Notes: generated by a model from the letters alone, not told the origin. Counted from the stretch's first letter, positions 19,474-30,439 are shown. The stretch: DNA of 64,000 bases from Serratia sp. DD3 (GCF_000496755.2 NZ_AYKS02000089.1:62001-126000); one strand, 5' to 3'. Translations and numbers: made by a program.

Positions 19474-19487
19474 TTGACATATATCAA
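19474..19487. promoter_or_regulatory. FNR-like box upstream of arcA
   Basis: TTGAC-N4-ATCAA matches the FNR consensus TTGAT-N4-ATCAA at nine of ten core positions. It lies about 280 bases upstream of the arcA start codon. E. coli arcA is activated by FNR under anaerobiosis, so the site is in character. Confidence 0.65.
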
Positions 19488-19920
19488 ATTTAATTGTAGC
19501 ACGTTAACAGTATTGTGAAAAACACCTATGAAAATGCCAAGTTAAGGGACTGCATGACTGATTCTGTGAACGATTCAGCATTGTTAAACAGACGAGGCTA
19601 AATGCTCTAGGATTTTGTTTTGTAGAATATCACAAACTGTTGTTTTTTAATAAAATAAAGGCGTTATTTGCAAAACTGAAAGTTTCCAATTATTTACTGT
19701 TTGAGAAAGGTGTTTAGCGATGTTTTATTAGCATGACATTTTTTATGTTAAGGATTTGTATTTTGTGATCAAATGAATTTATCCCCCTATTTAATCAAGT
19801 TTCAGTCATAAAGCGTGAGGTAAATACCAATAACTTTGTCACAGTCAGTGATGGGCGAACTCATCAAAGCCCTGTAGATTGAATGGCGAGAGGATAACCT
19901 CACTTTTACTAGACTCAAGT

Positions 19921-20035
19921 TCAATGAAGTTGCAGGTAGGCGGCAGCGAATGAAGCCCTAGGAGCATAGATAGCTATGTGACTAGGGTGAGAGAGAGTAG
20001 CAACACCGCTGCAGCGTCATTGGCGACGGGTATAT
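19921..20035. repeat. ERIC-like palindromic element
   Basis: About 115 bases with the architecture of enterobacterial ERIC repeats: a GTTGCAGGTAGGCGGCAGCG left part, a central palindrome (CCTAGGAGCATAG...CTATGTGACTAGG), a CCGCTGCAG right part and a terminal GGGTATA. It ends about 15 bases before the yjtD start, so it is probably transcribed as yjtD leader. Confidence 0.7.
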
Positions 20036-20050
20036 ATTGTTGGAGTAGTG

Positions 20051-20737
20051 ATGCAGTTTCATATCGTGTTGGTTGCGCCAGCCCGGCCAGAAAACGTAGG
20101 TGCGGCAGCGCGGGCGATGAAAACCATGGGGTTTACTTCCTTACGCATTGTCGACAGTGAGGCTCACTTGCAGCCTGCGGCGCGCTGGGTCGCTCATGGT
20201 GCTGGCGATGTTTTAGATGCCGTTCAAACCTATCCTTCTCTGGAACTGGCGCTGGCAGATATTGATTTTACCATTGCGACGACGGCTCGCAGCCGCGCGC
20301 GTTTTCATTACTATTGTACCCCGCAGCAATTGGCTGAGCAGTTGATGGAGCGTCAACAATGGGTAGGGCAAGCGGCATTGGTATTTGGCCGCGAAGACTC
20401 CGGCCTGACGAATGAAGAGTTGGAACTGGCGGATTTGTTGACGGGTGTGCCGATGGTGGCTGACTATCCGTCCCTTAATCTGGGCCAGGCAGTGATGGTG
20501 TATTGCTATCAATTGGCTGAGTTGATGGCTGTCAGTGAGCCGTCGGTTCCCACGGCGGATACCGGTCAATTACAAGCGTTACGCTTACGATTAGAACATT
20601 TATTGAGCATTTTGGACGTAGCAGAAGATCAGAAATTGCGTGACTGGATCCACCAACGGTTAGGTATCTTGCAACAACGGGATATGGTGATGTTACATAC
20701 GTTGCTACACGATATCGAAAAAAAATTGATTAAGTAA
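20051..20737 (+). CDS. yjtD: TrmJ/LasT-like RNA methyltransferase YjtD
   Basis: A 228-residue SpoU/TrmH-type (SPOUT, trefoil-knot) RNA 2'-O-methyltransferase, the same length as E. coli YjtD. Knot motifs are visible: the N-terminal LVAPARPENVGAAARAMKTMG, the ALVFGREDSGLTNEEL segment, and PSLNLGQAVMVYCYQ. Its substrate is not established. The ATG at 20051 is favoured over GTG at 20048 because GGAG at 20042-20045 has a workable spacing only to it. It sits just ahead of thrLABC as in E. coli. Confidence 0.9.
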   Translation: MQFHIVLVAPARPENVGAAARAMKTMGFTSLRIVDSEAHLQPAARWVAHGAGDVLDAVQTYPSLELALADIDFTIATTARSRARFHYYCTPQQLAEQLMERQQWVGQAALVFGREDSGLTNEELELADLLTGVPMVADYPSLNLGQAVMVYCYQLAELMAVSEPSVPTADTGQLQALRLRLEHLLSILDVAEDQKLRDWIHQRLGILQQRDMVMLHTLLHDIEKKLIK

Positions 20738-20880
20738 TGGTTGTGTAGTCATTGATTAATCCAGTGATATGCACTATTTTTAAAACCATATTCTTATGTT
20801 TTGTTCTGATAATTTACATTTATTCCGTTTTATTGCATAGATTAATCTATGGGTGGAAAATGAACAAAATAAAAAATAAT

Positions 20881-20914
20881 TTGACTTGGTAAAGAGATTG
20901 CTTTAACCAATAGA
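20881..20914 (+). promoter_or_regulatory. thr operon promoter
   Basis: TTGACT at 20881 followed by CTTTAACCAATA reproduces the promoter block of E. coli thrLABC almost base for base around both elements. It lies 36 bases upstream of the leader peptide start. Confidence 0.8.
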
Positions 20915-20949
20915 AGTAACAGAGATATTTATTGAGACAGACAAACAGA

Positions 20950-21018
20950 ATGCGAAGCATCAGCCTGAACACCACAATTATTACCACCACCGATACCACA
21001 GGTAACGGGGCGGGCTGA
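20950..21018 (+). CDS. thrL: thr operon leader peptide
   Basis: A 22-codon reading frame encoding a peptide with seven Thr and three Ile, ending in TGNGAG exactly as E. coli ThrL does. Ribosome stalling at Thr/Ile codons when charged tRNA is scarce prevents the downstream terminator from forming and lets thrABC be expressed. The terminator lies 25 bases after the stop. Confidence 0.95.
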   Translation: MRSISLNTTIITTTDTTGNGAG

Positions 21019-21042
21019 CGCACACCGAAAATAGAAAAAAAG

Positions 21043-21072
21043 CCCGCACCTAACCAGTGCGGGTTTTTTTTT
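21043..21072 (+). terminator. thr attenuator terminator
   Basis: A 7-bp GC-rich stem (CCCGCAC/GTGCGGG), seven-base loop and nine T residues, located between thrL and thrA. This is the attenuator terminator of the threonine operon. Confidence 0.95.
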
Positions 21073-21142
21073 GATCTATGCTTCTCGTCATTCAAGCGGT
21101 AGCGCGCAACAACTAGGATATGAATTCAGGAGATAAACAGAA

Positions 21143-23602
21143 ATGCGAGTGTTGAAATTTGGTGGAACCTCAGTAGCAAACGCAGAACGTTTTCTGCGTG
21201 TTGCCGATATCGTTGAAAACAATGCGCATCAGGGACAGGTGGCTACGATATTGTCAGCGCCCGCTAAGATCACCAATCATCTGGTGGCGATGATCGAAAA
21301 AACTGCCGCAGGACAAGATATTCTCCCCAATATGAGTGATGCCCAGCGTATTTTCGCTGAACTACTCAGTGGATTGGCTCAGGCGCTGCCAGGATTTGAA
21401 TATGACCGCCTGAAAGCCTTGGTTGATCAGGAATTTGCTCAGTTAAAGCAGGTATTGCACGGTGTGGCGCTGTTGGGCCAGTGCCCGGACAGTGTTAATG
21501 CGGCCATTATTTGCCGGGGTGAAAAACTGTCAATTGCCATTATGGCGGCAGTATTCAAAGCCAAGGGCTATCCGGTTACGGTGATCAATCCTGTTGAAAA
21601 ATTGCTGGCGCAAGGGCACTACCTCGAATCGACCGTGGACATAGCCGAATCTTCTGCACGTATTGCGGCCATGGCCATTCCGCATGATCATATTGTGCTG
21701 ATGGCGGGTTTTACCGCCGGTAACGATAAGGGCGAGTTGGTGGTTCTGGGGCGCAATGGTTCTGACTATTCGGCAGCGGTGTTGGCGGCTTGCCTGCGTG
21801 CGGATTGTTGTGAGATCTGGACCGATGTCGACGGGGTGTATACTTGTGATCCGCGTATAGTGCCAGATGCCCGATTGTTGAAATCAATGTCCTACCAGGA
21901 GGCGATGGAGCTTTCCTATTTTGGCGCTAAAGTGCTTCATCCGCGTACTATTGCACCGATTGCCCAATTCCATATCCCTTGCCTGATTAAGAATACCGCC
22001 AACCCACAAGCGCCAGGTACTTTGATTGGTGGTGCAAGTGTGGATCATGATACTCCGGTGAAAGGTATCACCAACCTGAACAATATGGCGATGATCAACG
22101 TTTCAGGGCCGGGGATGAAAGGTATGGTGGGGATGGCGGCCCGGGTGTTTGCCGTGATGTCGCGCGCCGGGATTTCCGTGGTGTTGATCACCCAATCCTC
22201 TTCTGAATACAGCATCAGTTTTTGCGTACCGCAGAGCCAGTTACAACGTGCTCGCCGTGCTCTGGAAGAGGAATTCTACCTGGAGCTGAAAGATGGCGTT
22301 CTGGAGCCTCTGGATGTGATGGAGCATTTGGCGGTCATTTCGGTAGTGGGGGATGGGATGCGCACGTTACGTGGTATCTCGGCTCGTTTCTTCTCCGCAT
22401 TGGCGCGCGCTAATATTAACATTGTGGCGATTGCTCAAGGTTCTTCAGAGCGCTCTATCTCAGTGGTGGTAGATAATGATTCGGCGACTACCGGGGTGCG
22501 TGTTAGCCACCAAATGCTATTCAATACCGAACAGGTGATTGAAGTATTTGTCATCGGTGTCGGTGGTGTTGGCGGAGCATTGCTTGAGCAAATTAACCGC
22601 CAGCAATCTTGGCTGAAACAGAAGAATATCGACCTGCGGGTTTGTGGTATTGCCAATTCACGCGCCATGCTGACCAATGTGCATGGTATTCCGCTTGAAA
22701 GCTGGCAAGAGTCACTGGAGGAAGCCAAAGAACCGTTTAATCTTGGTCGCTTGATTCGTTTGGTGAAAGAGTGCCATCTGCTTAACCCGGTGATTGTCGA
22801 TTGTACTTCCAGCCAGGCTGTGGCTGACCAGTATGCTGATTTCCTGGCTGATGGCTTCCATGTGGTGACCCCGAACAAGAAAGCGAACACCTCATCGATG
22901 AGTTATTATCAGCAATTGCGTATTGCTGCTGCTAATTCACGGCGGAAATTCCTCTATGATACCAACGTAGGGGCGGGGTTACCGGTAATCGAAAACCTGC
23001 AAAACCTGCTCAATGCCGGTGATGAACTCTTGCGTTTTTCAGGCATATTGTCGGGTTCACTCTCTTTTATCTTCGGCAAACTGGATGAGGGAATGTCGCT
23101 GTCAGCCGCGACCTTGCAGGCTAAAACCAATGGTTATACTGAGCCTGACCCTCGTGATGACCTCTCCGGAATGGATGTGGCGCGCAAGCTGCTTATTCTG
23201 GCACGCGAAGCGGGTTATACGCTGGAGTTGGGTGATATTGAGGTTGAATCAGTGTTGCCTGCGTCGTTTGATGCCAGTGGCGATGTGGCGACATTTATGG
23301 CCCGCTTACCGGCGTTGGATGCCGAATACAGTCGTCGCGTCGCTGCCGCCGCTGAAGAAGGTAAGGTATTGCGTTACGTCGGTGTTATTGAAGATGGCCG
23401 TTGTCAGGTGCGTATTGATGCGGTAGATGGCAACGACCCGCTGTATAAAGTTAAAAATGGTGAGAACGCACTGGCTTTCTACAGCCGTTACTACCAGCCA
23501 TTGCCGTTAGTGCTGCGTGGGTATGGTGCGGGTAATGATGTGACCGCGGCCGGGGTATTTGCCGACTTGCTGCGCACACTATCGTGGAAGTTGGGAGTTT
23601 AA
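21143..23602 (+). CDS. thrA: Aspartokinase I / homoserine dehydrogenase I
   Basis: A bifunctional 819-residue enzyme catalysing the first and third steps of threonine synthesis. The aspartokinase domain opens with [11 protein letters not shown]; paired ACT regulatory domains (about 315-460) contain [14 protein letters not shown] and [15 protein letters not shown] and mediate threonine inhibition. The homoserine dehydrogenase part begins near [16 protein letters not shown] (NAD(P)-binding) and includes the NVGAGLPVI and [15 protein letters not shown] segments. Length is within one residue of E. coli. GGAGATAAACAG precedes the ATG. One base separates its stop from thrB. Confidence 0.98.
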   Translation: MRVLKFGGTSVANAERFLRVADIVENNAHQGQVATILSAPAKITNHLVAMIEKTAAGQDILPNMSDAQRIFAELLSGLAQALPGFEYDRLKALVDQEFAQLKQVLHGVALLGQCPDSVNAAIICRGEKLSIAIMAAVFKAKGYPVTVINPVEKLLAQGHYLESTVDIAESSARIAAMAIPHDHIVLMAGFTAGNDKGELVVLGRNGSDYSAAVLAACLRADCCEIWTDVDGVYTCDPRIVPDARLLKSMSYQEAMELSYFGAKVLHPRTIAPIAQFHIPCLIKNTANPQAPGTLIGGASVDHDTPVKGITNLNNMAMINVSGPGMKGMVGMAARVFAVMSRAGISVVLITQSSSEYSISFCVPQSQLQRARRALEEEFYLELKDGVLEPLDVMEHLAVISVVGDGMRTLRGISARFFSALARANINIVAIAQGSSERSISVVVDNDSATTGVRVSHQMLFNTEQVIEVFVIGVGGVGGALLEQINRQQSWLKQKNIDLRVCGIANSRAMLTNVHGIPLESWQESLEEAKEPFNLGRLIRLVKECHLLNPVIVDCTSSQAVADQYADFLADGFHVVTPNKKANTSSMSYYQQLRIAAANSRRKFLYDTNVGAGLPVIENLQNLLNAGDELLRFSGILSGSLSFIFGKLDEGMSLSAATLQAKTNGYTEPDPRDDLSGMDVARKLLILAREAGYTLELGDIEVESVLPASFDASGDVATFMARLPALDAEYSRRVAAAAEEGKVLRYVGVIEDGRCQVRIDAVDGNDPLYKVKNGENALAFYSRYYQPLPLVLRGYGAGNDVTAAGVFADLLRTLSWKLGV

Positions 23603-23603
23603 T

Positions 23604-24533
23604 ATGGTTAAGGTCTATGCACCGGCTTCAATTGGTAACGTCAGTGTTGGGTTTGATGTTCTGGGGGCAGCAGTGTCCCCTGTTGATGGTACGCTGCTGG
23701 GGGATTGCGTCAGCGTAGAGGCTGCCAGTAGTTTCAGTCTGGAAAATACCGGCCGCTTTGTCAGCAAATTGCCGCCAGATCCGCAAGATAATATCGTCTA
23801 CCAGTGTTGGCAACGTTTTTGCCAAGAGATTGGTCGCGAAGTGCCGGTGGCGATGCGTTTAGAGAAGAATATGCCGATTGGCTCGGGGCTGGGCTCCAGT
23901 GCCTGTTCGGTGGTGGCGGGGTTGATGGCCATGAACGAGTTTTGTCATCAGCCACTCGACAAAATGCAACTGCTGGCCCTGATGGGGGAGTTGGAAGGGC
24001 GGATTTCCGGTAGCGTACATTATGACAATGTTGCCCCTTGCTATCTGGGTGGCTTGCAGTTGATGTTGGAAGAAGAAGGGATTATCAGCCAGGAAGTCCC
24101 CGGTTTTAATCAGTGGTTGTGGGTAATGGCCTATCCGGGGATCAAGGTTTCCACGGCAGAGGCCCGTGCCATTCTGCCGGCACAGTATCGTCGGCAAGAC
24201 TGCATCAGCCATGGTCGCTATCTGGCGGGCTTTATTCATGCTTGCCATACTCAGCAACCCCATTTGGCGGCCAAGCTGATGCAGGATGTGATAGCCGAGC
24301 CCTATCGTACCCGTTTATTGCCTGGTTTTGCCCAGGCACGTCAGGCTTCGCAGGATATTGGGGCACTGGCTTGTGGGATTTCGGGTTCCGGCCCGACCCT
24401 GTTTGCCGTTTGTGATGATACGACGACGGCACAACGTATGGCCGACTGGCTGACTAACCACTACCTGCAAAACGACGAAGGTTTTGTTCATATTTGCCGT
24501 CTGGATACCGCAGGCGCTCGGAGATTGGGATAA
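23604..24533 (+). CDS. thrB: Homoserine kinase
   Basis: A 309-residue GHMP-family kinase that phosphorylates homoserine. The ATP-binding loop [16 protein letters not shown] is at about 89-104. N-terminal [15 protein letters not shown] and C-terminal [11 protein letters not shown] motifs are intact. The start at 23604 lies one base after the thrA stop, with GGGAG inside the thrA end as ribosome-binding site. Longer frames starting inside thrA are rejected because they would precede the family N-terminus. thrC starts three bases after its stop. Confidence 0.97.
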   Translation: MVKVYAPASIGNVSVGFDVLGAAVSPVDGTLLGDCVSVEAASSFSLENTGRFVSKLPPDPQDNIVYQCWQRFCQEIGREVPVAMRLEKNMPIGSGLGSSACSVVAGLMAMNEFCHQPLDKMQLLALMGELEGRISGSVHYDNVAPCYLGGLQLMLEEEGIISQEVPGFNQWLWVMAYPGIKVSTAEARAILPAQYRRQDCISHGRYLAGFIHACHTQQPHLAAKLMQDVIAEPYRTRLLPGFAQARQASQDIGALACGISGSGPTLFAVCDDTTTAQRMADWLTNHYLQNDEGFVHICRLDTAGARRLG

Positions 24534-24536
24534 CGC

Positions 24537-25826
24537 ATGAAACTGTATAACCTTAAAGACCATAACGAACAGGTTAATTTCGCCCAGGCGATCAAACAGG
24601 GCCTGGGTAAACAGCAAGGGCTGTTTTTCCCGCTGGAATTGCCAGAATTTGGCTTGACCGAGATCGATCAACTGTTGGCGATGGATTTCGTCACGCGCAG
24701 TAGCAAGATCCTGTCGGCTTTTATTGGCGACGAGATAAGTGAAGAGGCGTTATACCAGCGGGTAAACGCGGCGTTTGCCTTCCCGGCTCCGGTGGCGGAA
24801 GTGACGAGTGATGTTGCTTGCCTGGAACTGTTCCATGGCCCAACCCTGGCATTTAAAGATTTCGGTGGCCGCTTTATGGCGCAAATGCTGGCTGAGGTGG
24901 CGGGTGATCAGCCAGTAACCATCTTGACGGCGACCTCGGGGGATACCGGTGCCGCAGTGGCTCATGCCTTCTATGGCTTGAAAAATGTGCGAGTGGTTAT
25001 CCTTTATCCGCAGGGCAAGATCAGTACATTACAGGAAAAACTGTTTTGTACTCTGGGGGGGAATATCCACACCATCGCGATTGATGGCGATTTTGATGCC
25101 TGCCAGGCGCTGGTCAAACAGGCGTTTGATGACCAGGCATTGAAAGAAGCCATCCATCTGAACTCTGCCAACTCGATCAATATCAGCCGCTTACTGGCGC
25201 AAATTTGTTACTACTTTGAAGCGGTAGCACAATTGCCACAGAGCGTACGTAATCAATTAGTCATTTCCGTGCCAAGCGGCAATTTTGGTGATTTGACGGC
25301 GGGGCTGCTGGCTAAATCTTTAGGGCTACCGGTAAAACGCTTTATCGCTGCCACTAATGCCAACGATACCGTACCGCGCTTCTTGGCCTCTGACCTATGG
25401 CAACCCCATGCCACGGTGGCGACATTGTCCAATGCGATGGATGTTAGCCAGCCAAACAACTGGCCGCGAGTGGAGGAGTTGTTCCGCCGCAAAGACTGGC
25501 CGTTGCAAGCGTTGGGCTATGGTGCAGTCAGTGATGAAACCACCAAGGCGGCCATGAGAGAACTGGCAGCGTTGGGCTATCTTTCTGAACCCCATGCGGC
25601 AATCGCCTATCGGGTACTGCGTGATCAATTGCAAGAAGGGGAGTTTGGCCTGTTCTTGGGGACTGCGCACCCAGCCAAATTTAAAGAGAGTGTGGAGGCG
25701 ATTCTGGGCCAGGAGTTGCCATTACCTGAGGCACTGGCAGAGCGTGCCCAGTTACCCCTGTTGTCGCATAACATGCCAGCAGATTTTGCCAAAATGCGTC
25801 AATTCCTGATGACGTTGCCAGCTTGA
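24537..25826 (+). CDS. thrC: Threonine synthase
   Basis: A 429-residue PLP enzyme converting O-phosphohomoserine to threonine, the last step of the operon's pathway. The PLP lysine is in LAFKDFGGRF (about 107), followed by ATSGDTGAAVAHAF and the phosphate-binding SVPSGNFGDLTAG. Length is essentially that of E. coli ThrC. It follows thrB with a three-base gap, consistent with coupled translation, and is followed by a hairpin terminator. Confidence 0.98.
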   Translation: MKLYNLKDHNEQVNFAQAIKQGLGKQQGLFFPLELPEFGLTEIDQLLAMDFVTRSSKILSAFIGDEISEEALYQRVNAAFAFPAPVAEVTSDVACLELFHGPTLAFKDFGGRFMAQMLAEVAGDQPVTILTATSGDTGAAVAHAFYGLKNVRVVILYPQGKISTLQEKLFCTLGGNIHTIAIDGDFDACQALVKQAFDDQALKEAIHLNSANSINISRLLAQICYYFEAVAQLPQSVRNQLVISVPSGNFGDLTAGLLAKSLGLPVKRFIAATNANDTVPRFLASDLWQPHATVATLSNAMDVSQPNNWPRVEELFRRKDWPLQALGYGAVSDETTKAAMRELAALGYLSEPHAAIAYRVLRDQLQEGEFGLFLGTAHPAKFKESVEAILGQELPLPEALAERAQLPLLSHNMPADFAKMRQFLMTLPA

Positions 25827-25845
25827 TTCAACATGCCATTTGACC

Positions 25846-25881
25846 GGAGAACGGTGCCATGCTGGTGCCGTTCTCTGTTTT
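25846..25881 (+). terminator. thr operon terminator
   Basis: An 11-bp stem with two wobble pairs (25848-25858 with 25864-25874), a five-base loop and a short T-rich tail. It lies in the gap between the converging thrC and yaaA. Confidence 0.7.
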
Positions 25882-25894
25882 GCAGCGCGTGACT

Positions 25895-26668
25895 TTATTG
25901 CTGCGCACGTTTGAATATTAATTCATTCCCCTTTGATGCGGCTTCATCAAAACAGTAACCCTCCAGATTGAAATCCATCAGCTGTTCGGACTGAGTCAGT
26001 CGGTTTTTGATGATGAAACGACTCATCAGCCCCCGTGCTTTCTTGGCATAGAAACTGATTACTTTGTATTGACCATTCTTCTCATCAAGGAATACCGGTT
26101 TGATCAGTGAACCCTGCAGTTTGGCGGGTTTCACCGCTTTGAAGTATTCATCCGAAGCCAGGTTCACCACCACATCATCACCCTGTTGTGCAAGGGCTTG
26201 GTTGAGATGCTGAGTGATCAGGTCCCCCCAGAAACTATAGAGATCTTTGCCTTGGTGGTTTTCCAGTTTGATTCCCATTTCCAGCCGATAGGGCATCATC
26301 AAATCCAGTGGACGCAACACCCCGTACAACCCTGATAGCATGCGCAGATGTTGTTGTGCGAAGTCGAAATCCTCTTCGCTAAAGTCCTGAGCCTGTAACC
26401 CGGTATAAACATCACCTTTGAATGCCAGCAAGGCCTGACGGGCATTATCGGGTGTGAATTTATCTTGCCATTCACCAAAACGCGCAGCATTCAGACCAGC
26501 CAGTTTATCGCTGATGCTCATCAGCGTGGCGATTTGTGCTGGGGTCAGTTGACGACAAATGTTGATCAGTTGCTGCGATTGGGTCAGCAACTCTGGTTGC
26601 GTAAAACGCTGGGTAGCGAGCGGGCTGTCATAATCCAGGGTTTTGGCCGGTGAAATGATAATAAGCAT
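25895..26668 (-). CDS. yaaA: Peroxide stress protein YaaA
   Basis: A 257-residue DUF328/UPF0246 family protein. In E. coli YaaA is induced by OxyR and limits free iron and DNA damage during hydrogen peroxide stress; its fold binds DNA. The family signature [13 protein letters not shown] is at residues 3-15, with [28 protein letters not shown] and [11 protein letters not shown] further on. Length matches the family. It converges with thrC, as in E. coli. Confidence 0.93.
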   Translation of the reverse strand: MLIIISPAKTLDYDSPLATQRFTQPELLTQSQQLINICRQLTPAQIATLMSISDKLAGLNAARFGEWQDKFTPDNARQALLAFKGDVYTGLQAQDFSEEDFDFAQQHLRMLSGLYGVLRPLDLMMPYRLEMGIKLENHQGKDLYSFWGDLITQHLNQALAQQGDDVVVNLASDEYFKAVKPAKLQGSLIKPVFLDEKNGQYKVISFYAKKARGLMSRFIIKNRLTQSEQLMDFNLEGYCFDEAASKGNELIFKRAQQ

Positions 26669-26810
26669 GGTGATGTCCTGTTGATCAACTTGCAGCTAAT
26701 GTAGCAAAAAGTGTGTCAGAGCAGGAGGAATAGTGGCGAGTTATTCACACGTGTCAGCGTATGCCACCGTTGAAGACCGGGACGCACAGCGGATGTGCGC
26801 CCCGAGATGG

Positions 26811-28244
26811 TTAATGCGGTTTGTTGTTTTCCCAGATCCCGGGTTCAAGTTGAGGTGCTAATTCCGGGAAGCGGCTGGCATCAAAACTGGGGATCTTACC
26901 CAGGGTTCGCTGGTAGTTATAATCTTTAGCGACTTTAAGGGCGACACCGGACAACAGTAAGATTGCTGTCAGGTTGGTAATGGCCATCAGCGCCATGGCG
27001 ATGTCGGCCATTTTCCACACCACGGGCAAATCAGCCAATGAACCATACATCACCATTGATAAAGCCACACAACGGAAAAGCATCAATCCGGTAGGATGAT
27101 TGCGCTCAAGAAAGATCAGATTATTTTCTGCGTAAGCATAATTGGCAATAATGGAGGTGAACGCAAAAAAGAAAATCGCCACGGCGATAAACGCCGGCCC
27201 CCAGCTACCCAGAGCATAGGCCATGGCCCGCTGAGTCAGGTCGATACCACTGATATTGCCGGCGGACTGTTCGAGCGCGCCAGAGGCGAGAATAATCGCG
27301 GCGGTTGCACTGCAAATAACAATGGTGTCGATAAATACACCAAACATCTGCATATAGCCCTGTGAAGCAGGATGAGGGGGATAAGGTGTCGCGGATGCCG
27401 CCACATTTGGCGCCGACCCCATACCGGCTTCGTTCGAAAACAGCCCGCGCTGTATCCCTTGCGTCATCGCCTGGGCGATCCCATAACCCATGGCACCTGC
27501 CGCAGCTTCCTGTAGGCCGAAAGCACTTTTGACGATCAATGCCAAGATAGCGGGCATTTGGGTAATATTATGACCGATGATCCAAAATGCCAGCAGGAGA
27601 TAAATGGTCGCCATTAATGGCACGACTTTTTCTGCAACACGGGCGATAGAGCGTATACCACCAAAAATCACCAGGCCGCTCAATAGCGTTAAAGCGATGA
27701 CCACATATAACGGATCGAAGTTAAAGGCGACGGCGCTGGCCATGGCGATGGAATTGGCCTGTAAGGCGTTAAATACCAACCCGAACGCGATAAGCAGGAA
27801 AATAGAGAACAGGACCCCCATCCAGCGCATCCCCAACCCTTTTTCCATATAGTAAGCGGGGCCGCCACGATAGTTGCCCTGATCATCTTTGGTTTTGTAG
27901 AGCTGAGCCAGGGTACTTTCAATAAAAGAGGTCGCCATACCGATGAGTGCCACCACCCACATCCAGAAGATAGCGCCGGGGCCACCAGCTGTGAGTGCTA
28001 TCGCGACACCGGTGAGATTACCGCTACCGACGCGGGCAGCGAGTGAGGTGCATAACGCCTGGAAGGATGAGATCCCTGCACTGTCACTTTTCGTGCTGTT
28101 TTTCAGCAATGAAAACATGTGGCGGAAGTGACGGATCTGAATGAAACGGGTACGTAAAGTAAAATAGATACCGGTGCCCAGTAGTAAATAGATGAGTACT
28201 GAACGCCATAGAACATTGTTGATAAAGTTAATCAGATCTATCAC
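26811..28244 (-). CDS. yaaJ: Alanine/glycine:sodium symporter (AGCS family)
   Basis: A 477-residue transporter of the AGCS family, with about ten to eleven membrane helices. Family motifs include the SSFQALCTSLAARVGSGNL segment near the N-terminus, GGPGAIFWMWVVALIGMATSF, FSNEAGMGSAPN and YAENNLIFLERN. The GTG at 28244 is chosen: AGGAG lies six bases upstream, and the protein then starts like E. coli YaaJ. The longer ATG frame at 28316 adds 24 polar residues that fit nothing. Substrate is presumed alanine or glycine. Confidence 0.88.
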   Translation of the reverse strand: MIDLINFINNVLWRSVLIYLLLGTGIYFTLRTRFIQIRHFRHMFSLLKNSTKSDSAGISSFQALCTSLAARVGSGNLTGVAIALTAGGPGAIFWMWVVALIGMATSFIESTLAQLYKTKDDQGNYRGGPAYYMEKGLGMRWMGVLFSIFLLIAFGLVFNALQANSIAMASAVAFNFDPLYVVIALTLLSGLVIFGGIRSIARVAEKVVPLMATIYLLLAFWIIGHNITQMPAILALIVKSAFGLQEAAAGAMGYGIAQAMTQGIQRGLFSNEAGMGSAPNVAASATPYPPHPASQGYMQMFGVFIDTIVICSATAAIILASGALEQSAGNISGIDLTQRAMAYALGSWGPAFIAVAIFFFAFTSIIANYAYAENNLIFLERNHPTGLMLFRCVALSMVMYGSLADLPVVWKMADIAMALMAITNLTAILLLSGVALKVAKDYNYQRTLGKIPSFDASRFPELAPQLEPGIWENNKPH

Positions 28245-28720
28245 CGACTTCTCCTCATGAAGACTTATAGACCCGTCTCCATTCAAACTGCAGGCTTGCC
28301 GCGTGACTCTGCCCATTTGGGCCTATTTCCTTCGGAGCCAGCGCAGGCGCTGTTCAAAACGCGATGCATTTTGTCCTGATATTTGAACGAACTGGGGTAT
28401 AGCGTCTTATACTAAATTTTATGTAAGTCGCAGCGAATCTCCCTGAAACGTGAACTATAGTGGCTATATTACAGATTGTTTCAACTTAGATTAAGCAAAA
28501 AGTCATCATTGATGCCTCTTATGTTGCTTATCGGTAACAGGGACCGGACCGATTCGGCGCGCTGACCCTCACGGTATCTTGCTTAAACCTGGGTATAAAA
28601 CCGTGGACCCGTCGCCATCATATTCCCTCCTTGCACCGAAGATGCCGCATGTTATCATCGGGGCAAAGCATGGCTGAACAATGCTAAAAGTTTATGCACA
28701 AACGATGAGATAATACTAAC
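28245..28720. other. Intergenic region yaaJ-talB
   Basis: About 475 bases between divergently transcribed genes, expected to hold both promoters. I see no gene, RNA or clear repeat in it. Confidence 0.5.
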
Positions 28721-29674
28721 ATGACCGATAAATTAACCTCCCTACGCCAATTGACTACTGTGGTTGCGGATACCGGTGATATTGCGGCAATGAAGCTATA
28801 TCAACCGCAAGATGCCACCACTAACCCCTCGCTGATCCTCAACGCGGCTCAAATTCCTGAATATCGCCCATTGATTGACAATGCCATTGCCTGGGCGCGT
28901 GAGCAGAGCGGTGACCATCAGCAACAAATTGCCGATGCTGCTGACAAACTGGCGGTCAACATTGGCCTGGAGATTCTCAAGCTGATCCCTGGGCGTATCT
29001 CCACGGAAGTGGATGCACGTCTCTCTTATGATACGGAAGCCAGTGTTGCCAAGGCCAAGCGGCTGATCAAACTTTATAATGAAGCGGGTGTTGGCAATGA
29101 ACGCATTCTGATCAAACTGGCTTCTACCTGGCAGGGTATTCGTGCTGCCGAACGTCTTGAAAAAGAAGGCATCAACTGCAACTTGACGTTACTATTTTCT
29201 TTCGCCCAGGCCCGTGCCTGTGCGGAGGCCGGAGTCTATCTGATCTCGCCTTTCGTTGGCCGTATCCTTGACTGGTACAAAGCCAATGGCGATAAAAAAG
29301 AGTTTTTACCTCATGAAGACCCGGGTGTGATTTCCGTCAGCGAAATCTATCAATATTACAAGCAGCACGGTTACAAAACCGTGGTTATGGGGGCGAGCTT
29401 CCGTAACGTGGGTGAAATCATCGAATTGGCAGGGTGTGATCGTTTGACCATTGCGCCTGCGTTGCTCAAAGAACTGGCCGAGAGTGAAGGGGCGCTGGAG
29501 CGTAAGCTCGCCTTTACGGGGGAAGTCAAAGCGCGCCCAGCGCCAATGACTGAACCTGAGTTTTACTGGCAACATAACCTGGATCCGATGGCGGTTGATA
29601 AACTGACTGATGGCATCCGTAAGTTTGCCGTAGACCAAGGCAAGTTGGAAAAAATGATTGCCGATTTGCTGTAA
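28721..29674 (+). CDS. talB: Transaldolase B
   Basis: A 317-residue pentose-phosphate enzyme that moves a dihydroxyacetone unit between sedoheptulose 7-phosphate and glyceraldehyde 3-phosphate. Signature [10 protein letters not shown] is at about 29-38 and the Schiff-base Lys lies in [13 protein letters not shown] (about 132). FVGRILDW and VVMGASFRN are conserved barrel segments. Length equals E. coli TalB. The context between yaaJ and mog is that of E. coli. Confidence 0.97.
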   Translation: MTDKLTSLRQLTTVVADTGDIAAMKLYQPQDATTNPSLILNAAQIPEYRPLIDNAIAWAREQSGDHQQQIADAADKLAVNIGLEILKLIPGRISTEVDARLSYDTEASVAKAKRLIKLYNEAGVGNERILIKLASTWQGIRAAERLEKEGINCNLTLLFSFAQARACAEAGVYLISPFVGRILDWYKANGDKKEFLPHEDPGVISVSEIYQYYKQHGYKTVVMGASFRNVGEIIELAGCDRLTIAPALLKELAESEGALERKLAFTGEVKARPAPMTEPEFYWQHNLDPMAVDKLTDGIRKFAVDQGKLEKMIADLL

Positions 29675-29691
29675 TCTGTTGATATAAAAAT

Positions 29692-29718
29692 AAAAAGGTG
29701 GCTTAGGTCGCCTTTTTT
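29692..29718 (+). terminator. talB terminator
   Basis: An 8-bp stem with two wobble pairs (29695-29702 with 29707-29714), a TTAG loop and six T residues, 20 bases after the talB stop. Confidence 0.75.
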
Positions 29719-29851
29719 ATTCCTGCTATCTATTCGAGAGGCAAACACCCTATACTTCTGCCAGCCATTGACTTGATTGGTTTTTCTCGTCAAGTGAAGG
29801 TTGAGTGGGGCGTCAATCCGCCGAAGTCAATCAGCAAAAAAAGAGGTGCAC

Positions 29852-30439
29852 ATGAACACATTACATATTGGCTTGGTTTCTATTTCTGATCGGGCTTCTG
29901 CAGGGGTTTATCAAGACCAAGGGATCCCAGCCTTGGAAGCTTGGCTGAGTAGCGCGTTAATCACCCCGTTCACTTTGGAAACCAGAGTGATCCCGGATGA
30001 GCAAGGGGTGATTGAGCGCACTTTGTGCGAGTTAGTGGATGACGCTGGCTGTCATTTGGTGCTGACCACCGGTGGTACGGGGCCAGCCCGGCGTGATGTT
30101 ACCCCTGACGCCACATTGGCGATAGCTGACCGTGTGATGCCTGGCTTTGGTGAGCAAATGCGCCAGATTAGCTTGCACTACGTGCCAACGGCGATTCTTT
30201 CACGTCAGGTTGGTGTGATCCGCAAGCAAGCATTGATCATTAATTTGCCAGGGCAACCTAAATCGATCAAAGAAACCCTGGAAGGGGTGAAAGATGAGCA
30301 AGGAAAAGTACAGGTGCACGGTATATTTGCCAGTGTACCTTACTGTATTCAACTACTTGATGGCCCTTATGTCGAAACTCATCAGACTGTCGTAGCGTCA
30401 TTCCGCCCTAAAAGTGCAATTATCAATATAAATAACTAA
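29852..30439 (+). CDS. mog: Molybdopterin adenylyltransferase
   Basis: A 195-residue MoCF-domain protein that adenylates molybdopterin before molybdenum insertion. Motifs are IGLVSISDRASAG at the N-terminus, the MPT-binding TTGGTGPARRDVTPDAT (about 72-88) and LPGQPKSIKE. The ATG at 29852 follows AAGAGGTG and matches the E. coli start; an upstream in-frame start at 29801 would add 17 residues with no family support. Confidence 0.95.
   Translation: MNTLHIGLVSISDRASAGVYQDQGIPALEAWLSSALITPFTLETRVIPDEQGVIERTLCELVDDAGCHLVLTTGGTGPARRDVTPDATLAIADRVMPGFGEQMRQISLHYVPTAILSRQVGVIRKQALIINLPGQPKSIKETLEGVKDEQGKVQVHGIFASVPYCIQLLDGPYVETHQTVVASFRPKSAIININN

Larger units (their letters stand above)
19197..20050. 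other. Long arcA-yjtD intergenic region
   Basis: About 850 bases without a gene. It contains the arcA leader, with a stretch (19292-19340) resembling the start of E. coli yjjY but with ACG for the start and one extra base, an FNR-like box at 19474-19487, an AT-rich stretch, and an ERIC-like element next to yjtD. Confidence 0.65.

Noticed and set aside
20847..21095. An 82-codon minus-strand frame over the thr leader region
   Set aside because: It overlaps the thr promoter, leader peptide and attenuator, all clearly conserved.
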